Shown: positions 44,027 to 53,838, counted from the stretch's first letter. The stretch: DNA of 64,000 nt from Nocardia abscessus (GCF_015477775.1 NZ_JADLQO010000022.1:17876-81875), one strand, 5' to 3'. Translations and numbers: made by a program. Notes: generated from the letters alone by a model not told the origin.

Positions 44027-45298
44027 ATGTCCGTCACCACTCCACGCCGGCAACGACTCACGGTATCCGGCCGGCCCATCTCGTCGCCGTTGAAAGACGT
44101 ACGGTCATTGTCACGGCAGATGGTCGGGCATTTCGTCGAAACCGTCGCCCCGTGCGGCACCTTGCCCGGTGACGCGATCCACGGCGACATCACCGTCATC
44201 ACCCGCGTATGCCTGGAACTGGCCGTCAGCATGCTGGACGGCAGCAACATTTCGGAGAAGACCGAGCGGCTGGAGAACGCCGCGGCCCAATGGGCTCGTG
44301 AGGGCGTGCCCATCGATACCGTTCATCACGCCATCCATGAAGGCTTCAAGATCGGCTTCGACCTGGTGGTGTCCACCGCCTTGGTCCAGCAGCGCGCCTC
44401 CGGCTCGGTCGACACCGAGCCGATGCTTGCCCTCAGTATGGCCGATTACGAAAGTATTCTGGACGGCGCCAAACTGGTCGTCGAAATGCTCGACACCATA
44501 ACCATGGCGGTCTCGGTTGCCTATGTGCGAGAACTGCGCGCAGTCGTGTCGGAGCACCACACGGCGGTGCACACGCTCACCTCGGCGCTGCTGGGGGGTC
44601 ATCCCACCTCCACCATGGCCCGCGAATGCGGCATCGAAATCTCCGACCGCTATCGCGTGATAGCCCTTGCCATTCCGTCGCACCCGGACGAATCCAACCC
44701 GATACTGGACGGCCAAGTCGTCGCTCGCCGCAAACTCCGGCGCGTACAGGCGGAGCTGGCCACCCGCTGCGACGACACCGTGCTGTCACTGTTGTCGATC
44801 GACGGCGGCACCCTGCTCATCCCCGCCGCTCACATCACCGAGGTTGCTCTGGAGGAACTCATCAGCCACCTGTCGCAGGCGGCCCGCGTGCCCATCACCG
44901 CCGCAGTGGTGACGGCCCCCACCGACATCGTGCCCACCGCTGCCGATCAAGCACATCAACTGCTCGACATGGTCGCCCGGTTGCGGTCGGCGCCAGGCCT
45001 GTATCACTTCGACGATCTGGCCCTCGAATACCAGCTCACCCGCCCCGGCCCCGCCCGCGACTGTGTCGGGTCGCTGCTCGATCCACTGGACGCGCATCCG
45101 GAGCTCCTGGAGACCCTGCAAATCCATATCGCAAACAACCTGAACCGCCAGCGTACTGCGCGGCTACTGCACGTCCACACGAACACCGTGGACTACCGGC
45201 TCAAGCGGATCGGTCAGCTCACGGGGTTCGATCCCACCCAGGCGAGCGGGCTGTGGCACCTGCGTTCGGCATTGGTCGCCCGCACCTACCGCAGGTGA
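44027..45298 (+). CDS. PucR/CdaR-like transcriptional regulator (paralogue 2)
   Basis: 423 residues from an ATG with GGAAGGAAG upstream, nearly the same leader as paralogue 1. Sensor half: AREGVPIDTVHHAIHEGFKI, then an extra segment absent from paralogue 1 (VSTALVQQRASGSVDTEPML). The core SEHHTAVHTLTSALLGGHPT and RPGPARDCVGSLLDPLDAHP follow. C-terminal helix-turn-helix: NNLNRQRTARLLHVHTNTVD, YRLKRIGQLTGFDP. Near-identical recognition helices suggest both paralogues bind the same DNA sequence. Confidence 0.88.
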   Translation: MSVTTPRRQRLTVSGRPISSPLKDVRSLSRQMVGHFVETVAPCGTLPGDAIHGDITVITRVCLELAVSMLDGSNISEKTERLENAAAQWAREGVPIDTVHHAIHEGFKIGFDLVVSTALVQQRASGSVDTEPMLALSMADYESILDGAKLVVEMLDTITMAVSVAYVRELRAVVSEHHTAVHTLTSALLGGHPTSTMARECGIEISDRYRVIALAIPSHPDESNPILDGQVVARRKLRRVQAELATRCDDTVLSLLSIDGGTLLIPAAHITEVALEELISHLSQAARVPITAAVVTAPTDIVPTAADQAHQLLDMVARLRSAPGLYHFDDLALEYQLTRPGPARDCVGSLLDPLDAHPELLETLQIHIANNLNRQRTARLLHVHTNTVDYRLKRIGQLTGFDPTQASGLWHLRSALVARTYRR

Positions 45299-45519
45299 GC
45301 AGGTGCGGGTGGGCGGGCGCGGAATTACTCCGGTCGATCAGCGTCCGCCGTTGCCGCCGCCGCAGATTGTTGCGGCCGCACTGAACAGCGCCCTCAGGTG
45401 CTTCCAATCGCAGATTTCACACGACCGGATACCCATTGAGCTGAATACAATGGACTATTCGTGCGCCGTCGGTATCGATAACACTGTGTGCAATGAAGTC
45501 GACAAGGTGAAAGCAAAAC

Positions 45520-45783
45520 ATGGACGATATTCGACGAACTGAAGCAGACGGATTGCGCGCGACATGGCGGCTGTTTCAGGACCACCTGATCTCTATTGTC
45601 GCCGTCCACGATGCATCCGGCGCCACGACGATCGTATCCTTCGGTCCCGACAACTTTCCGGATCTCGCACAAGCACGAGAACTCCTTCCGGAACTCGACA
45701 AGCTGTGGGACGCCGTACGCCACGATTTCTGGACCAAAATCATCCCTCCGCAACCACGGTGTCGACAATGGCGATGGATGTGA
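45520..45783 (+). CDS. Hypothetical small protein
   Basis: 87 residues, with AAGGTGAAAG upstream of the ATG. Soluble; ATWRLFQDHLISIVAVHDAS and LAQARELLPELDKLWDAVRH suggest a small alpha/beta domain. No family recognised. It follows PucR paralogue 2 by 220 bp. Confidence 0.5.
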   Translation: MDDIRRTEADGLRATWRLFQDHLISIVAVHDASGATTIVSFGPDNFPDLAQARELLPELDKLWDAVRHDFWTKIIPPQPRCRQWRWM

Positions 45784-45938
45784 TCGAGACGCCGCGCCCA
45801 CTGCTGCGTGCGCGTCCGGGCGGTCAGTCCGCGACCATCGCCATGTGGGTCGAAGCGACGCAGCCGGAGAGGGCCAGGACTCTCAGCGAGCCTACGCTGA
45901 AAACTGTTCAGTTCCCTTGGCCTCCGGACGACGCGTAG
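45768..45938 (+). CDS. Possible small protein overlapping the preceding gene
   Basis: 56 residues from an ATG 16 bp inside the preceding gene. Sequence begins MAMDVIETPRPLLRARPGGQ and ends QFPWPPDDA. Codon use is acceptable but no ribosome binding site or family is visible. Confidence 0.3.
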   Translation: MAMDVIETPRPLLRARPGGQSATIAMWVEATQPERARTLSEPTLKTVQFPWPPDDA

Positions 45939-46134
45939 TACTTGACCTCAAACTCTATCCGGCTCTCGACGCGCTGAACCACGACCGCCCGACTCGAGGT
46001 CACACTCCGTCCACCCCAGGTGCGAAGTGCCGGACAGGTGATCACCCCGGGGTCAACAAACGTCGCCCGGATTCCCGACTCTCGGGCGTAACCGCGGTCT
46101 GTGGGGGCCGGAATCGTCCGGTGGCGTTGGCCTG

Positions 46135-46503
46135 TCAGGCGCGGTCGTGGAGAGTGACCTGGTAGCCGTCGGGGTCGGCGAAGGTGAATGTCCGACCGAA
46201 GGGGCCGTCGATCGGTGCGGAGACGATGGTGTGACCGTCCGCGACGAGAGCATCGTGAATGGCCTGGACGTCTGTGGCGTGGAGCCAGATCGCGGCACCG
46301 ATGCCGGGCTGAGCAACGGATGCGAGATCGGTGCCGGGAACGACGTCGCGGAGTGCGAACGCGATCGGCTTCGTCTCGAAGACGACAGCGTGCGGAGGTC
46401 CGGCCTGCGAGCGGACGAGGCCGAGGTACTGCTCGTAGAACGCCTGCGAAGCGTCGAGGTCGCGCGCTTGGAGCGAGATGAAGTCGGGGCCGGTGGCGGG
46501 CAT
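46135..46503 (-). CDS. VOC (glyoxalase-like) family protein
   Basis: 122 residues from an ATG with GAAGGAG upstream. DFISLQARDLDASQAFYEQY opens a single VOC domain, FETKPIAFALRDVVPGTDLA lies in the middle, and FTFADPDGYQVTLHDRA closes it. Divergent from a MarR gene with two perfect operators in the 60-bp gap. Likely an inducible detoxification protein that binds or modifies a small toxic molecule. Confidence 0.9.
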   Translation of the reverse strand: MPATGPDFISLQARDLDASQAFYEQYLGLVRSQAGPPHAVVFETKPIAFALRDVVPGTDLASVAQPGIGAAIWLHATDVQAIHDALVADGHTIVSAPIDGPFGRTFTFADPDGYQVTLHDRA

Positions 46504-46520
46504 GATGCTCCTTCTTTTCA

Positions 46521-46536
46521 TGTCAGTCTTCTGACA
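46521..46536. promoter_or_regulatory. MarR operator, copy 1 (VOC side)
   Basis: TGTCAG-TCTT-CTGACA, a perfect 6-bp inverted repeat, 17 bp upstream of the VOC start. Confidence 0.8.
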
Positions 46537-46548
46537 CAAGTCAATCTA

Positions 46549-46564
46549 TGTCAGAATTCTGACA
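46549..46564. promoter_or_regulatory. MarR operator, copy 2 (overlaps the MarR start)
   Basis: TGTCAGAATTCTGACA, a perfect 16-bp palindrome with the same arms as copy 1, 28 bp away centre to centre. Its last base is the A of the MarR ATG, so binding would block the regulator's own, probably leaderless, transcript. Confidence 0.85.
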
Positions 46565-47016
46565 TGAGCCAAGACGGTGTCGACCTGGAGAAGTCGCTGG
46601 GCTACCTGCTGAAAGAGGCGTCGAGCGCTCTCCGTGTAGCCATGGAGGAGGTGCTGCGGCCGCTCGGGATGAGCGTGACCCACTACTCCTGCCTCGAGTT
46701 GCTGGCTCAACGACCGGGCTTGTCGAACTCCGAGCTCGCGCGGGGCGCGTTCGTGACCCGGCAGACGATGAATGTGCTGCTCCAGGCCCTCGAACGAGAC
46801 GGCTACGTGACCAGGCCCGCGGAGGCAGCCGTCGGGAAGGTTCTTCCCACGCGGCTCACGCCTCGCGGCCGACGGAGCCTCGAGAAGGCGACCGTAGCGG
46901 TCCGGTCCGTCGAGGTGAGAATGCTGGCCGGCATGACCGAGACCGAACAGTCAGACGCGTTCCGGATCCTGCGGAGCATGATCCATTCCCTGCGCGATGG
47001 CAACGACGGTCCATAG
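46564..47016 (+). CDS. MarR-family repressor of the VOC gene
   Basis: 150 residues. Winged helix: VTHYSCLELLAQRPGLSNSE, LARGAFVTRQTMNVLLQALE, RDGYVTRPAE, and a wing LPTRLTPRGRRSLEKA. There is no Shine-Dalgarno before the ATG, and the operator reaches the start codon, which fits a leaderless mRNA. The divergent VOC gene and the two matching palindromes make autoregulation and VOC repression very likely. Confidence 0.92.
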   Translation: MSQDGVDLEKSLGYLLKEASSALRVAMEEVLRPLGMSVTHYSCLELLAQRPGLSNSELARGAFVTRQTMNVLLQALERDGYVTRPAEAAVGKVLPTRLTPRGRRSLEKATVAVRSVEVRMLAGMTETEQSDAFRILRSMIHSLRDGNDGP

Positions 47017-47178
47017 CTCGTTCCCCGGCGCACGTCTCGAAGGAATTGCATCGCCGGCAACCAGCGATAGCCAGCACCTTCACCGATCAGCGTTCTCTGT
47101 GACGCAATTGGACCTTCGAGCGTGCAACCCTGGGATGATCATCGGCATAGCGGTCGCTGCCGAGTAAGAGGGGGTCCA

Positions 47179-47898
47179 ATGCCTGATCCGATGCCCGATG
47201 AGTCAGAGCCGCCGGGCTCGCCGCCCCAGCGCCAACCGGCTTACCGCCCGACCAAGTGGGAGAAGTGGGGGCGCGCGGGTACGGCAGGCGTGGGTCTCGT
47301 TGGAATAGCAGTGGGTATCGTGGGCGGCCTTATCGGCTGTCGCTCCACACAGTTGGCTGAACGCGCCAACAACAACAGCTCAGAAGCGAACTCTATCGCC
47401 CGCGAAGCCAGTCAAAGAGCCAACGACGTCGAGCAACGCCAGCGCAAGGCAGAAGAATCCCGTCGCGCAGAGAATGTCGTGATCTTTGTGGAACCAATCC
47501 GCCTCGGCACCACGAAGTTTGTCATCCAGATCGCAAACTACGATGCCCTACCGGTCACCGATGTCACCGCCGTGATGGGCCTTCCGATCAGCAGCGAGCC
47601 GGAGCTGACAACACCGAACCTCCCAGGCTGTCACAGCATCACCGGAGTCCTCAGCCTGGATCGCCCCCTCGACCCGCGTCCCTACGGACTTGCCGAGTCC
47701 AACGGCCGCACCAAATTCACCGATTCGTCCGGCAACCGCTGGTCCCGGACACCCAACTCGCCGCCTTTCCGGAACGAGCCCGACCCCAGCGGAAAGGTCC
47801 ACGAGTGGATACCGTCCATTACCGACAATCCGTCCGTCGTAGTGTCCTTCGACGTGACCACGGCACCGATCGCTAACGTCACCTGCCAGGCGCGCTGA
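47179..47898 (+). CDS. Single-pass membrane protein, hypothetical
   Basis: 239 residues from an ATG with GAGGGGG upstream. The cytoplasmic N-terminus is proline-rich. One membrane segment follows (AGTAGVGLVGIAVGIVGGLI) and then a short coiled coil (SIAREASQRANDVEQRQRKA). The external part of about 150 residues is strand-rich, with two Cys. No catalytic motif recognised. A strong terminator follows. Confidence 0.65.
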   Translation: MPDPMPDESEPPGSPPQRQPAYRPTKWEKWGRAGTAGVGLVGIAVGIVGGLIGCRSTQLAERANNNSSEANSIAREASQRANDVEQRQRKAEESRRAENVVIFVEPIRLGTTKFVIQIANYDALPVTDVTAVMGLPISSEPELTTPNLPGCHSITGVLSLDRPLDPRPYGLAESNGRTKFTDSSGNRWSRTPNSPPFRNEPDPSGKVHEWIPSITDNPSVVVSFDVTTAPIANVTCQAR

Positions 47899-47934
47899 CC
47901 CGGACTGTGGCGTGCGAGCTGACCTCCATAGCGA

Positions 47935-47960
47935 GAAACCCGCGCCGTAGCGCGGGTTTC
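47935..47960. terminator. Strong terminator hairpin
   Basis: GAAACCCGCG and CGCGGGTTTC form a perfect 10-bp stem around CCGTAG, 36 bp after the membrane-protein stop. The T-rich 3' arm on both strands suits bidirectional termination with the leftward genes. Confidence 0.8.
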
Positions 47961-47974
47961 CGATTTGCCAACTT

Positions 47975-48135
47975 TCAGATGGCGCGGACGCTCTCAGCCT
48001 GCGGGCCCTGCCCGATCTCGAACTCGACGCGCTGCCCCCTCATCGAGGGACTTGAACCCGGATCCGGAAACCTCGCAGTAGTGAACGAAAACATCGGCAC
48101 CGCCACCGTCTTGCGCGATGAACTCGAAGCCCTTT
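47975..48135 (-). pseudogene. Cold-shock protein (CspA-like) remnant
   Basis: Leftward, GEKGFEFIAQDGGGADVFVH, then YCEVSGSGFKSLDEG, is unmistakably a cold-shock domain. A fifth G in a G-run near 48035 shifts the frame; with four Gs it would continue QRVEFEIGQGPQAESVRAI and stop. The first ten or so residues, including the usual GTVKWFN, are missing, replaced by the end of the neighbouring gene. Confidence 0.8.
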
Positions 48136-48139
48136 TCGC

Positions 48140-48640
48140 CTATCCGAACTGATCCGCAGCAGGCGCGCACACCTTCCATCGGTCGTCTTCTTTGCGCAGA
48201 TACAGTGGCCGAGGCTCGCTCGGTGGGCGCGCGACCTGAGCCGAGGCGATGTCACCCCGGATGACGATGCCGGAGATGTCGACCGAGCGCCGCTGATCGT
48301 CACCGGTCGAACCGCCTTGCTCGGCTTCTTCGCCACCGGAGACCCGGTCGGAGAAGATCGCGGCCTCCTCGGCGCAGAGCAGTTCGACCACCTGCTGTGT
48401 GCTGCCCGACTCCACGGCGCCCGCGAAATCTCCGAGCACCGAGCGTATCTGCGCGTCGTCGGTGAGTTCCGTTCGCGCCTGCTGGATCACGAACGCGGCA
48501 GCACCACCGATCGCGGCCAGCGCGAAAACCGAGATGAGCGCGACCAACCCGGTGCGGGAGAGCTGGAATCGAGCTGATGGTGAGTCGGTCACGACTGCCT
48601 GCTCCCCCGGGTCGATGGCAATAGTTTCACCGTAGCTCAC
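48140..48640 (-). CDS. Membrane-anchored hypothetical protein
   Basis: 166 residues from a GTG. A short cytoplasmic part is followed by a membrane segment (GLVALISVFALAAIGGAAAF) and an external domain containing IRSVLGDFAGAVESGSTQQV, VELLCAEEA and a final YLRKEDDRWKVCAPAADQFG. The shape (about 100 residues after one anchor, with a Cys pair) resembles lumazine-binding/NTF2-like DUF4878 proteins. Divergent from the secreted nuclease gene (42 bp). Confidence 0.65.
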   Translation of the reverse strand: MSYGETIAIDPGEQAVVTDSPSARFQLSRTGLVALISVFALAAIGGAAAFVIQQARTELTDDAQIRSVLGDFAGAVESGSTQQVVELLCAEEAAIFSDRVSGGEEAEQGGSTGDDQRRSVDISGIVIRGDIASAQVARPPSEPRPLYLRKEDDRWKVCAPAADQFG

Positions 48641-48682
48641 CGTCGGAACACAATGCTACCGTTGGGATTTAGGGAGGGGACC

Positions 48683-49609
48683 ATGGCGCATCGGCCTGCT
48701 GAATCCAGCCGCCTCGGCATAGTGATGATGGTGGCGCTCCTGGTGTGCGCCGTGTTGATCGGCGCTCCGGTGGGGAGCGCTCAACCGCCTCCTCCGCCGC
48801 TGCCGACGACCACGCAGCCCGCTCCCAAGCCACCGAAACGGTTGTGTGAAGCGCAAGAAGTAGCCGTTGAACGTGTCGAACAGGCGATCGCGCAACACAA
48901 TGCGCGCCCGAATGTGTTCGATCCGCGCCAGCGAGCGGCGTACGAAGCGTACAACGCCGAGGCCCGCACGCTGAATCAGGAATACGCCACCGCGAAGGAC
49001 AACCTACGCAGATGCGTCGGCACGGTGCAACGACTTGCGGATACCGGCCTACCGGCCCAGGCTTCCCCGCGTCAGATCGACAGCGCCAACGCCGCGAAGA
49101 ACAAGGTGCCGCCCGGCTACACACTGCCCTATCCCAGCGGCGGCAAGCAGGGATACTCCGTGCCGAGGCAATCACCCGCTCGCGAACTGTACGAAGTCAT
49201 GCGCGAGATCAGTCCGCCCAGCAAGAGCAAAGTCACCGGTCCCCTCCAGGGGCAGTCCCGGCCGGCTGTCGGTGACCGCGACCCGGCCTATCCGGGTGGC
49301 CGGATAGGCAAGGACGCCAAGGGAGGCTCAGCGGTATCGCTGGACCACGTCGTGCCCCTGGCCGAACTGTTCCACATGCCGGGATTCCTCGCCCTGACGC
49401 CCGAATACATGATTATGGTTGCCAATGCCGCGCTCGATCTGCAATGGCTGTCCTTCTCCGCGAACCGGGCCAAAGGATCACGCAGCGTGGGTGACATACT
49501 CGGGGTCGACCCGAACTGGCAGACCGAGCAGGTGGCCCTGGAGAACCGGGTCAGAGCGGAACTGATGCGCGTGATCCAGGATCTTCTCGAATTTCAGGGA
49601 GGCGGATAA
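48683..49609 (+). CDS. Secreted protein with C-terminal HNH-type nuclease domain (predicted toxin)
   Basis: 308 residues from an ATG with GGGAGGGG upstream. A signal peptide (IVMMVALLVCAVLIGAPVGS, then AQ) precedes a proline-rich linker and a helical region to about residue 120. The C-terminal domain has SLDHVVPLAELFHMPG, then MVANAALDLQWLSFSANRAK and GSRS. The spacing DHxxP, then N near LQWL, then NxxKGS is that of HNH-superfamily nucleases in polymorphic toxins. Its TAA overlaps the next ATG (TAATG), so the following gene is translationally coupled and is the natural immunity candidate. Confidence 0.75.
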   Translation: MAHRPAESSRLGIVMMVALLVCAVLIGAPVGSAQPPPPPLPTTTQPAPKPPKRLCEAQEVAVERVEQAIAQHNARPNVFDPRQRAAYEAYNAEARTLNQEYATAKDNLRRCVGTVQRLADTGLPAQASPRQIDSANAAKNKVPPGYTLPYPSGGKQGYSVPRQSPARELYEVMREISPPSKSKVTGPLQGQSRPAVGDRDPAYPGGRIGKDAKGGSAVSLDHVVPLAELFHMPGFLALTPEYMIMVANAALDLQWLSFSANRAKGSRSVGDILGVDPNWQTEQVALENRVRAELMRVIQDLLEFQGGG

Positions 49610-50292
49610 TGCCCCGGATCGACCCCGAGGACATCGTCACCGCCCTCGACGAGGACAGCCCGGTCGTCTTCGTCGACGCCACGACGGTGGACAACGCTCC
49701 GGTCCCGGCCCGGTGGCGCCCGATCGCGGAATCCGGCGACCCGGCCGAACGCGGGCGGCTCGCGCGTTCGCTATGGAACAGCGATCTGGTCGAACTGGTT
49801 CCGAATTTCACCGTGGCGCTCGATGAACAGCTCGCCGACGTGCGCGTCTGCCTGCTGCGCGGCGAGTGCGTGCTCGTCTACGCCGCGGCGGGCGTCGACG
49901 AACCGTGGGTGGTGTGGATCGGTTGGGACCCCGATTCCGCCCGTGATTTCACGCCACCGCTCTGGGCGGGCATACCCACCCCGATCCGCGTCTTCCTGCG
50001 GGAAGTGCATGCCGGTTACACCGCCGAGGACTGGGAGTCCTACGGGCTACTGTCCCCCCGCACCATGCGTACCTATGCCGCCGAGGCGGGTTTGCCGGAC
50101 GGGATTCCCGGCTGGGACAGAGAGATCGACGCAACCCGGCTGCTTCGCATCGGCAAGACCTACAGCGGGGTCACTTACTGGGTCTCCCCCGACCTGCCGT
50201 CCGACAAGGTCGTGGTCACCTATGAACGGGACTTCGACATCGAAGACCTTGTCCCTGAGCTCGACAAACTCTTGTCCTACCGCATCGCGTGA
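49609..50292 (+). CDS. Putative immunity protein coupled to the nuclease gene
   Basis: 227 residues, cytoplasmic (no signal), acidic. It starts on the last base of the nuclease stop codon. Segments WVVWIGWDPDSARDFTPPLW, IPTPIRVFLREVHAGYTAED (each in part) and VTYERDFDIEDLVPELDKLL suggest an SMI1/KNR4 (SUKH)-like fold, which is common among nuclease immunity proteins, but I cannot confirm the family. Its position and coupling are the main evidence for the role. Confidence 0.55.
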   Translation: MPRIDPEDIVTALDEDSPVVFVDATTVDNAPVPARWRPIAESGDPAERGRLARSLWNSDLVELVPNFTVALDEQLADVRVCLLRGECVLVYAAAGVDEPWVVWIGWDPDSARDFTPPLWAGIPTPIRVFLREVHAGYTAEDWESYGLLSPRTMRTYAAEAGLPDGIPGWDREIDATRLLRIGKTYSGVTYWVSPDLPSDKVVVTYERDFDIEDLVPELDKLLSYRIA

Positions 50293-50467
50293 CCGCCGCT
50301 GTCCAGCCATCCGATCCGGCTGTGAAGCGGAAAGTTTGTCGCACAGCATGTTTCGGTTGATCCCGTCGCAGCCCCGCCCGGTAAACGCGACTCGCTCCGT
50401 GTCATAGTTTCACCCGTCGAGACCATGCCATACTGTCAGGTTACTTTCGCTGACGTTACGGGGGAAC

Positions 50468-51913
50468 ATGGTCGGGAGCCACACCGAACACGGACGGGCA
50501 GCGGGCTTTTCCGCATCGGGTACCCCATCGTCGTTTCGCTCGGTGCGCGGGCTGGGGCTCGTCATCGTCGCCGCGGCCACGACGGTGACGGGTCTGCGCG
50601 CGGTCGAGTTGGTGCTGACCTGGCAGCTGAGTACGCGGCTTCAGGAATGGGAAGCGGGCGGGTACGGCGACACCGAGGATTCGCTGCAGGGGTGGGTGGC
50701 GACCGTCGGCGCCATCACGTGGATCGCCATGGGCCTGCAGATGCTCACGGGTCTGCTGTTCATCGCTTGGGTCTACCGTGCCCGGCGGAATGCCGAATTG
50801 CTGTGCTCGGCGCAGCATCGGCTTCCCCGAGTGTGGGCCATCGTAGGTTTCCTCCCGGTGGTGAACTGGGTGATTCCGCCCATTCTGGTCGACGACATAC
50901 AGCGGGCGAGCGACCCGGCCACACCCCGGAACGCCATGCGCCTGCCTCCCTCCTCGATGACAGGGTACGTCGTCGCCTGGTGGTTTTCCTTCGTCCTCGC
51001 AGCTACCTTGTATTTCCTGGCCTACCTGCTCTCGATCGGCGTCAGACGAGGACTCGCGGATTCTGCGGGGTCTGCGGGGTCTGCGGATGCCGGGTTGCTG
51101 GTCCACTGCACGGGCCTGATTCTGCTCACCACTGCCGCCGGCCTGCTCACCGTGCTGCTGACCCGGATCGGGCGTTGGCAAGCCGCGCGGGCGGAGCACC
51201 TCGCCGCCGATCCGGAGCCGGAACCAGCCGCCGTGGCACCGGCTGCGGCGCCACCGGTCCCGGGCGTTCGCCCCGTGCCGCAGCTCGCGCCGGGCGGCGG
51301 TCTGGGCATCGTCACGGCGGTGCTGAGCTGTACCGTCGTCGCCGGGCCCGCGTTGATCGCCATCGCCTCGCCCCACTATCAGACGGTGCGTGACGCTCCG
51401 ACCGGCACGGCCGAATACGAGGCCGCAATGGATGCGTGGGCACCGCTCACGCTCCTGGGAATCCTCGCTTGGGGGTTCTCACTGACGCTCGCAGGCGTGC
51501 TATTCCTGTGCTGGTTGTGGCGGGCCAGAATCAATGCTGAACACCTGGATCCGAGTGCGCACACGCTCGGGCGTGGCTGGACGTTCGGCAGCTGGTTTCT
51601 TCCCCTCGGAAATATGCTCCTCCCCGCGCTTGTCGTCGGCGACGTGCACCGAGCCAGCCGCACGCCCGTGGCGGGCGACGCCGCCTCGAAGGGTTACAGC
51701 CCGCTGGTGGCGCTCTGGTGGCTGAGCTGGCTCACGACCTGGATATGGACCTGGCTCGCGCTCTTGCTCCAACAGCCGATCCTGTGGTGGGCGACGACGG
51801 CGTTCTTCGCGCTGACCGCGGCTCTACTCGTCCCGGTCATCCGGCAGATCGACGGCGGGCAACAGGCGGCAGCGGACCAGCGATACCCCGCCTGGCAGGC
51901 GCCGACTTCCTAG
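50468..51913 (+). CDS. Membrane protein with two DUF4328 domains
   Basis: 481 residues. Two copies of the same four-helix unit are seen. Copy 1 has LLFIAWVYRARRNAELLCSA and PRVWAIVGFLPVVNWVIPPI (in part). Copy 2 has LFLCWLWRARINAEHLDPSA and GRGWTFGSWFLPLGNMLLPA, with matching VDDIQRAS and VGDVHRAS ends. A proline/alanine-rich linker joins them (residues about 235-270). DUF4328 is usually present once per protein, so this is an internal duplication. Function unknown. Confidence 0.8.
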   Translation: MVGSHTEHGRAAGFSASGTPSSFRSVRGLGLVIVAAATTVTGLRAVELVLTWQLSTRLQEWEAGGYGDTEDSLQGWVATVGAITWIAMGLQMLTGLLFIAWVYRARRNAELLCSAQHRLPRVWAIVGFLPVVNWVIPPILVDDIQRASDPATPRNAMRLPPSSMTGYVVAWWFSFVLAATLYFLAYLLSIGVRRGLADSAGSAGSADAGLLVHCTGLILLTTAAGLLTVLLTRIGRWQAARAEHLAADPEPEPAAVAPAAAPPVPGVRPVPQLAPGGGLGIVTAVLSCTVVAGPALIAIASPHYQTVRDAPTGTAEYEAAMDAWAPLTLLGILAWGFSLTLAGVLFLCWLWRARINAEHLDPSAHTLGRGWTFGSWFLPLGNMLLPALVVGDVHRASRTPVAGDAASKGYSPLVALWWLSWLTTWIWTWLALLLQQPILWWATTAFFALTAALLVPVIRQIDGGQQAAADQRYPAWQAPTS

Positions 51914-51979
51914 GCGTGCCCCTACCCGAAGAAGGCGCTTGTGCATTTCAGTTCGCCTGACACCTGCCCGGCGAACCCT

Positions 51980-52350
51980 GCAGATGATGTCGTCGGTGGT
52001 CGCCACGTCGCGGCGCCGCTGCGTAGCGCTTGGATGCACTGCGGATGGTTGTCCAGTTCGACCAGCTGAACGTCGGCGTCTCTTTGAAGATGATGCCGTC
52101 GGGCGGTACGCCGAGCTCGCCGGCCACGGACTTGGCGATCGGCACGTCATAGCCTTGGTACGAGCCGTCCGCCTCGCGAAGCCCAGGCCGCGCTGGTCGA
52201 ATTCGATGCCGATGGTCAATTTGCCCTCGCGCACATGGTCTTCGGTGGTCGCGGCATCGCTGCCGCCACCGGTGGCGATCTCTCCGGTTGCGGCGTGGTC
52301 GCTGCTGTGCCTGTAATGGGCCCGGTCACCCCCGAGACCAAGATCGGAAC
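51980..52350 (-). pseudogene. Amino-acid ABC transporter substrate-binding protein remnant
   Basis: Leftward, SDAATTEDHVREGKLTIGIE and FDQ(R)GLGF are followed, after a frameshift, by YDVPIAKSVAGELGVPPDGI and IFKETPT. These match the first 90 residues of SBP_bac_3 proteins such as glutamate-binding GluB-type proteins (KxTIGIxFDQPGLG, GYDVDxAK). The rest of the gene and its signal peptide are missing or scrambled. Confidence 0.6.
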
Positions 52351-52391
52351 GAGCGGACGGTGTGGTGGTCCGCCGACTGCTAGGAGTCACC

Positions 52392-53498
<1,107 letters not shown>

Positions 53499-53838
53499 TC
53501 CGCTGGCGCAGCTCCAGCCGCCGTCGGCCGCGCACCGTGCCGCTCCGGAGGGCAGAAATCCGCGGTCGGCCCGGCGTCGGCTGTACCCGTCCGACCGACT
53601 GCGGTGAGTCCTTCGACGCCGAACTCGCCGAGCTCGGCCCCACCGGCTACCGGCCGCTACGTATGCGCTCATCGTCGGCGGTGGTTGCCTGCGTGATGGT
53701 GTCGGCCCATAGATTCGACCGTGGTGGCCGTCCTCGTGGTCTCTGGTCGAGACCGTCGACGCTACGCCGCCCGAGCACCGCCCGCCGCTGATCCAGATCA
53801 CCGCCCGAGAAGCGAATCGCCCCTTATAGTCCTGGGCA
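53499..53838. other. Gap without a recognised gene
   Basis: About 340 bp after the deacetylase gene. No frame with a convincing family signature or hairpin. Confidence 0.35.
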
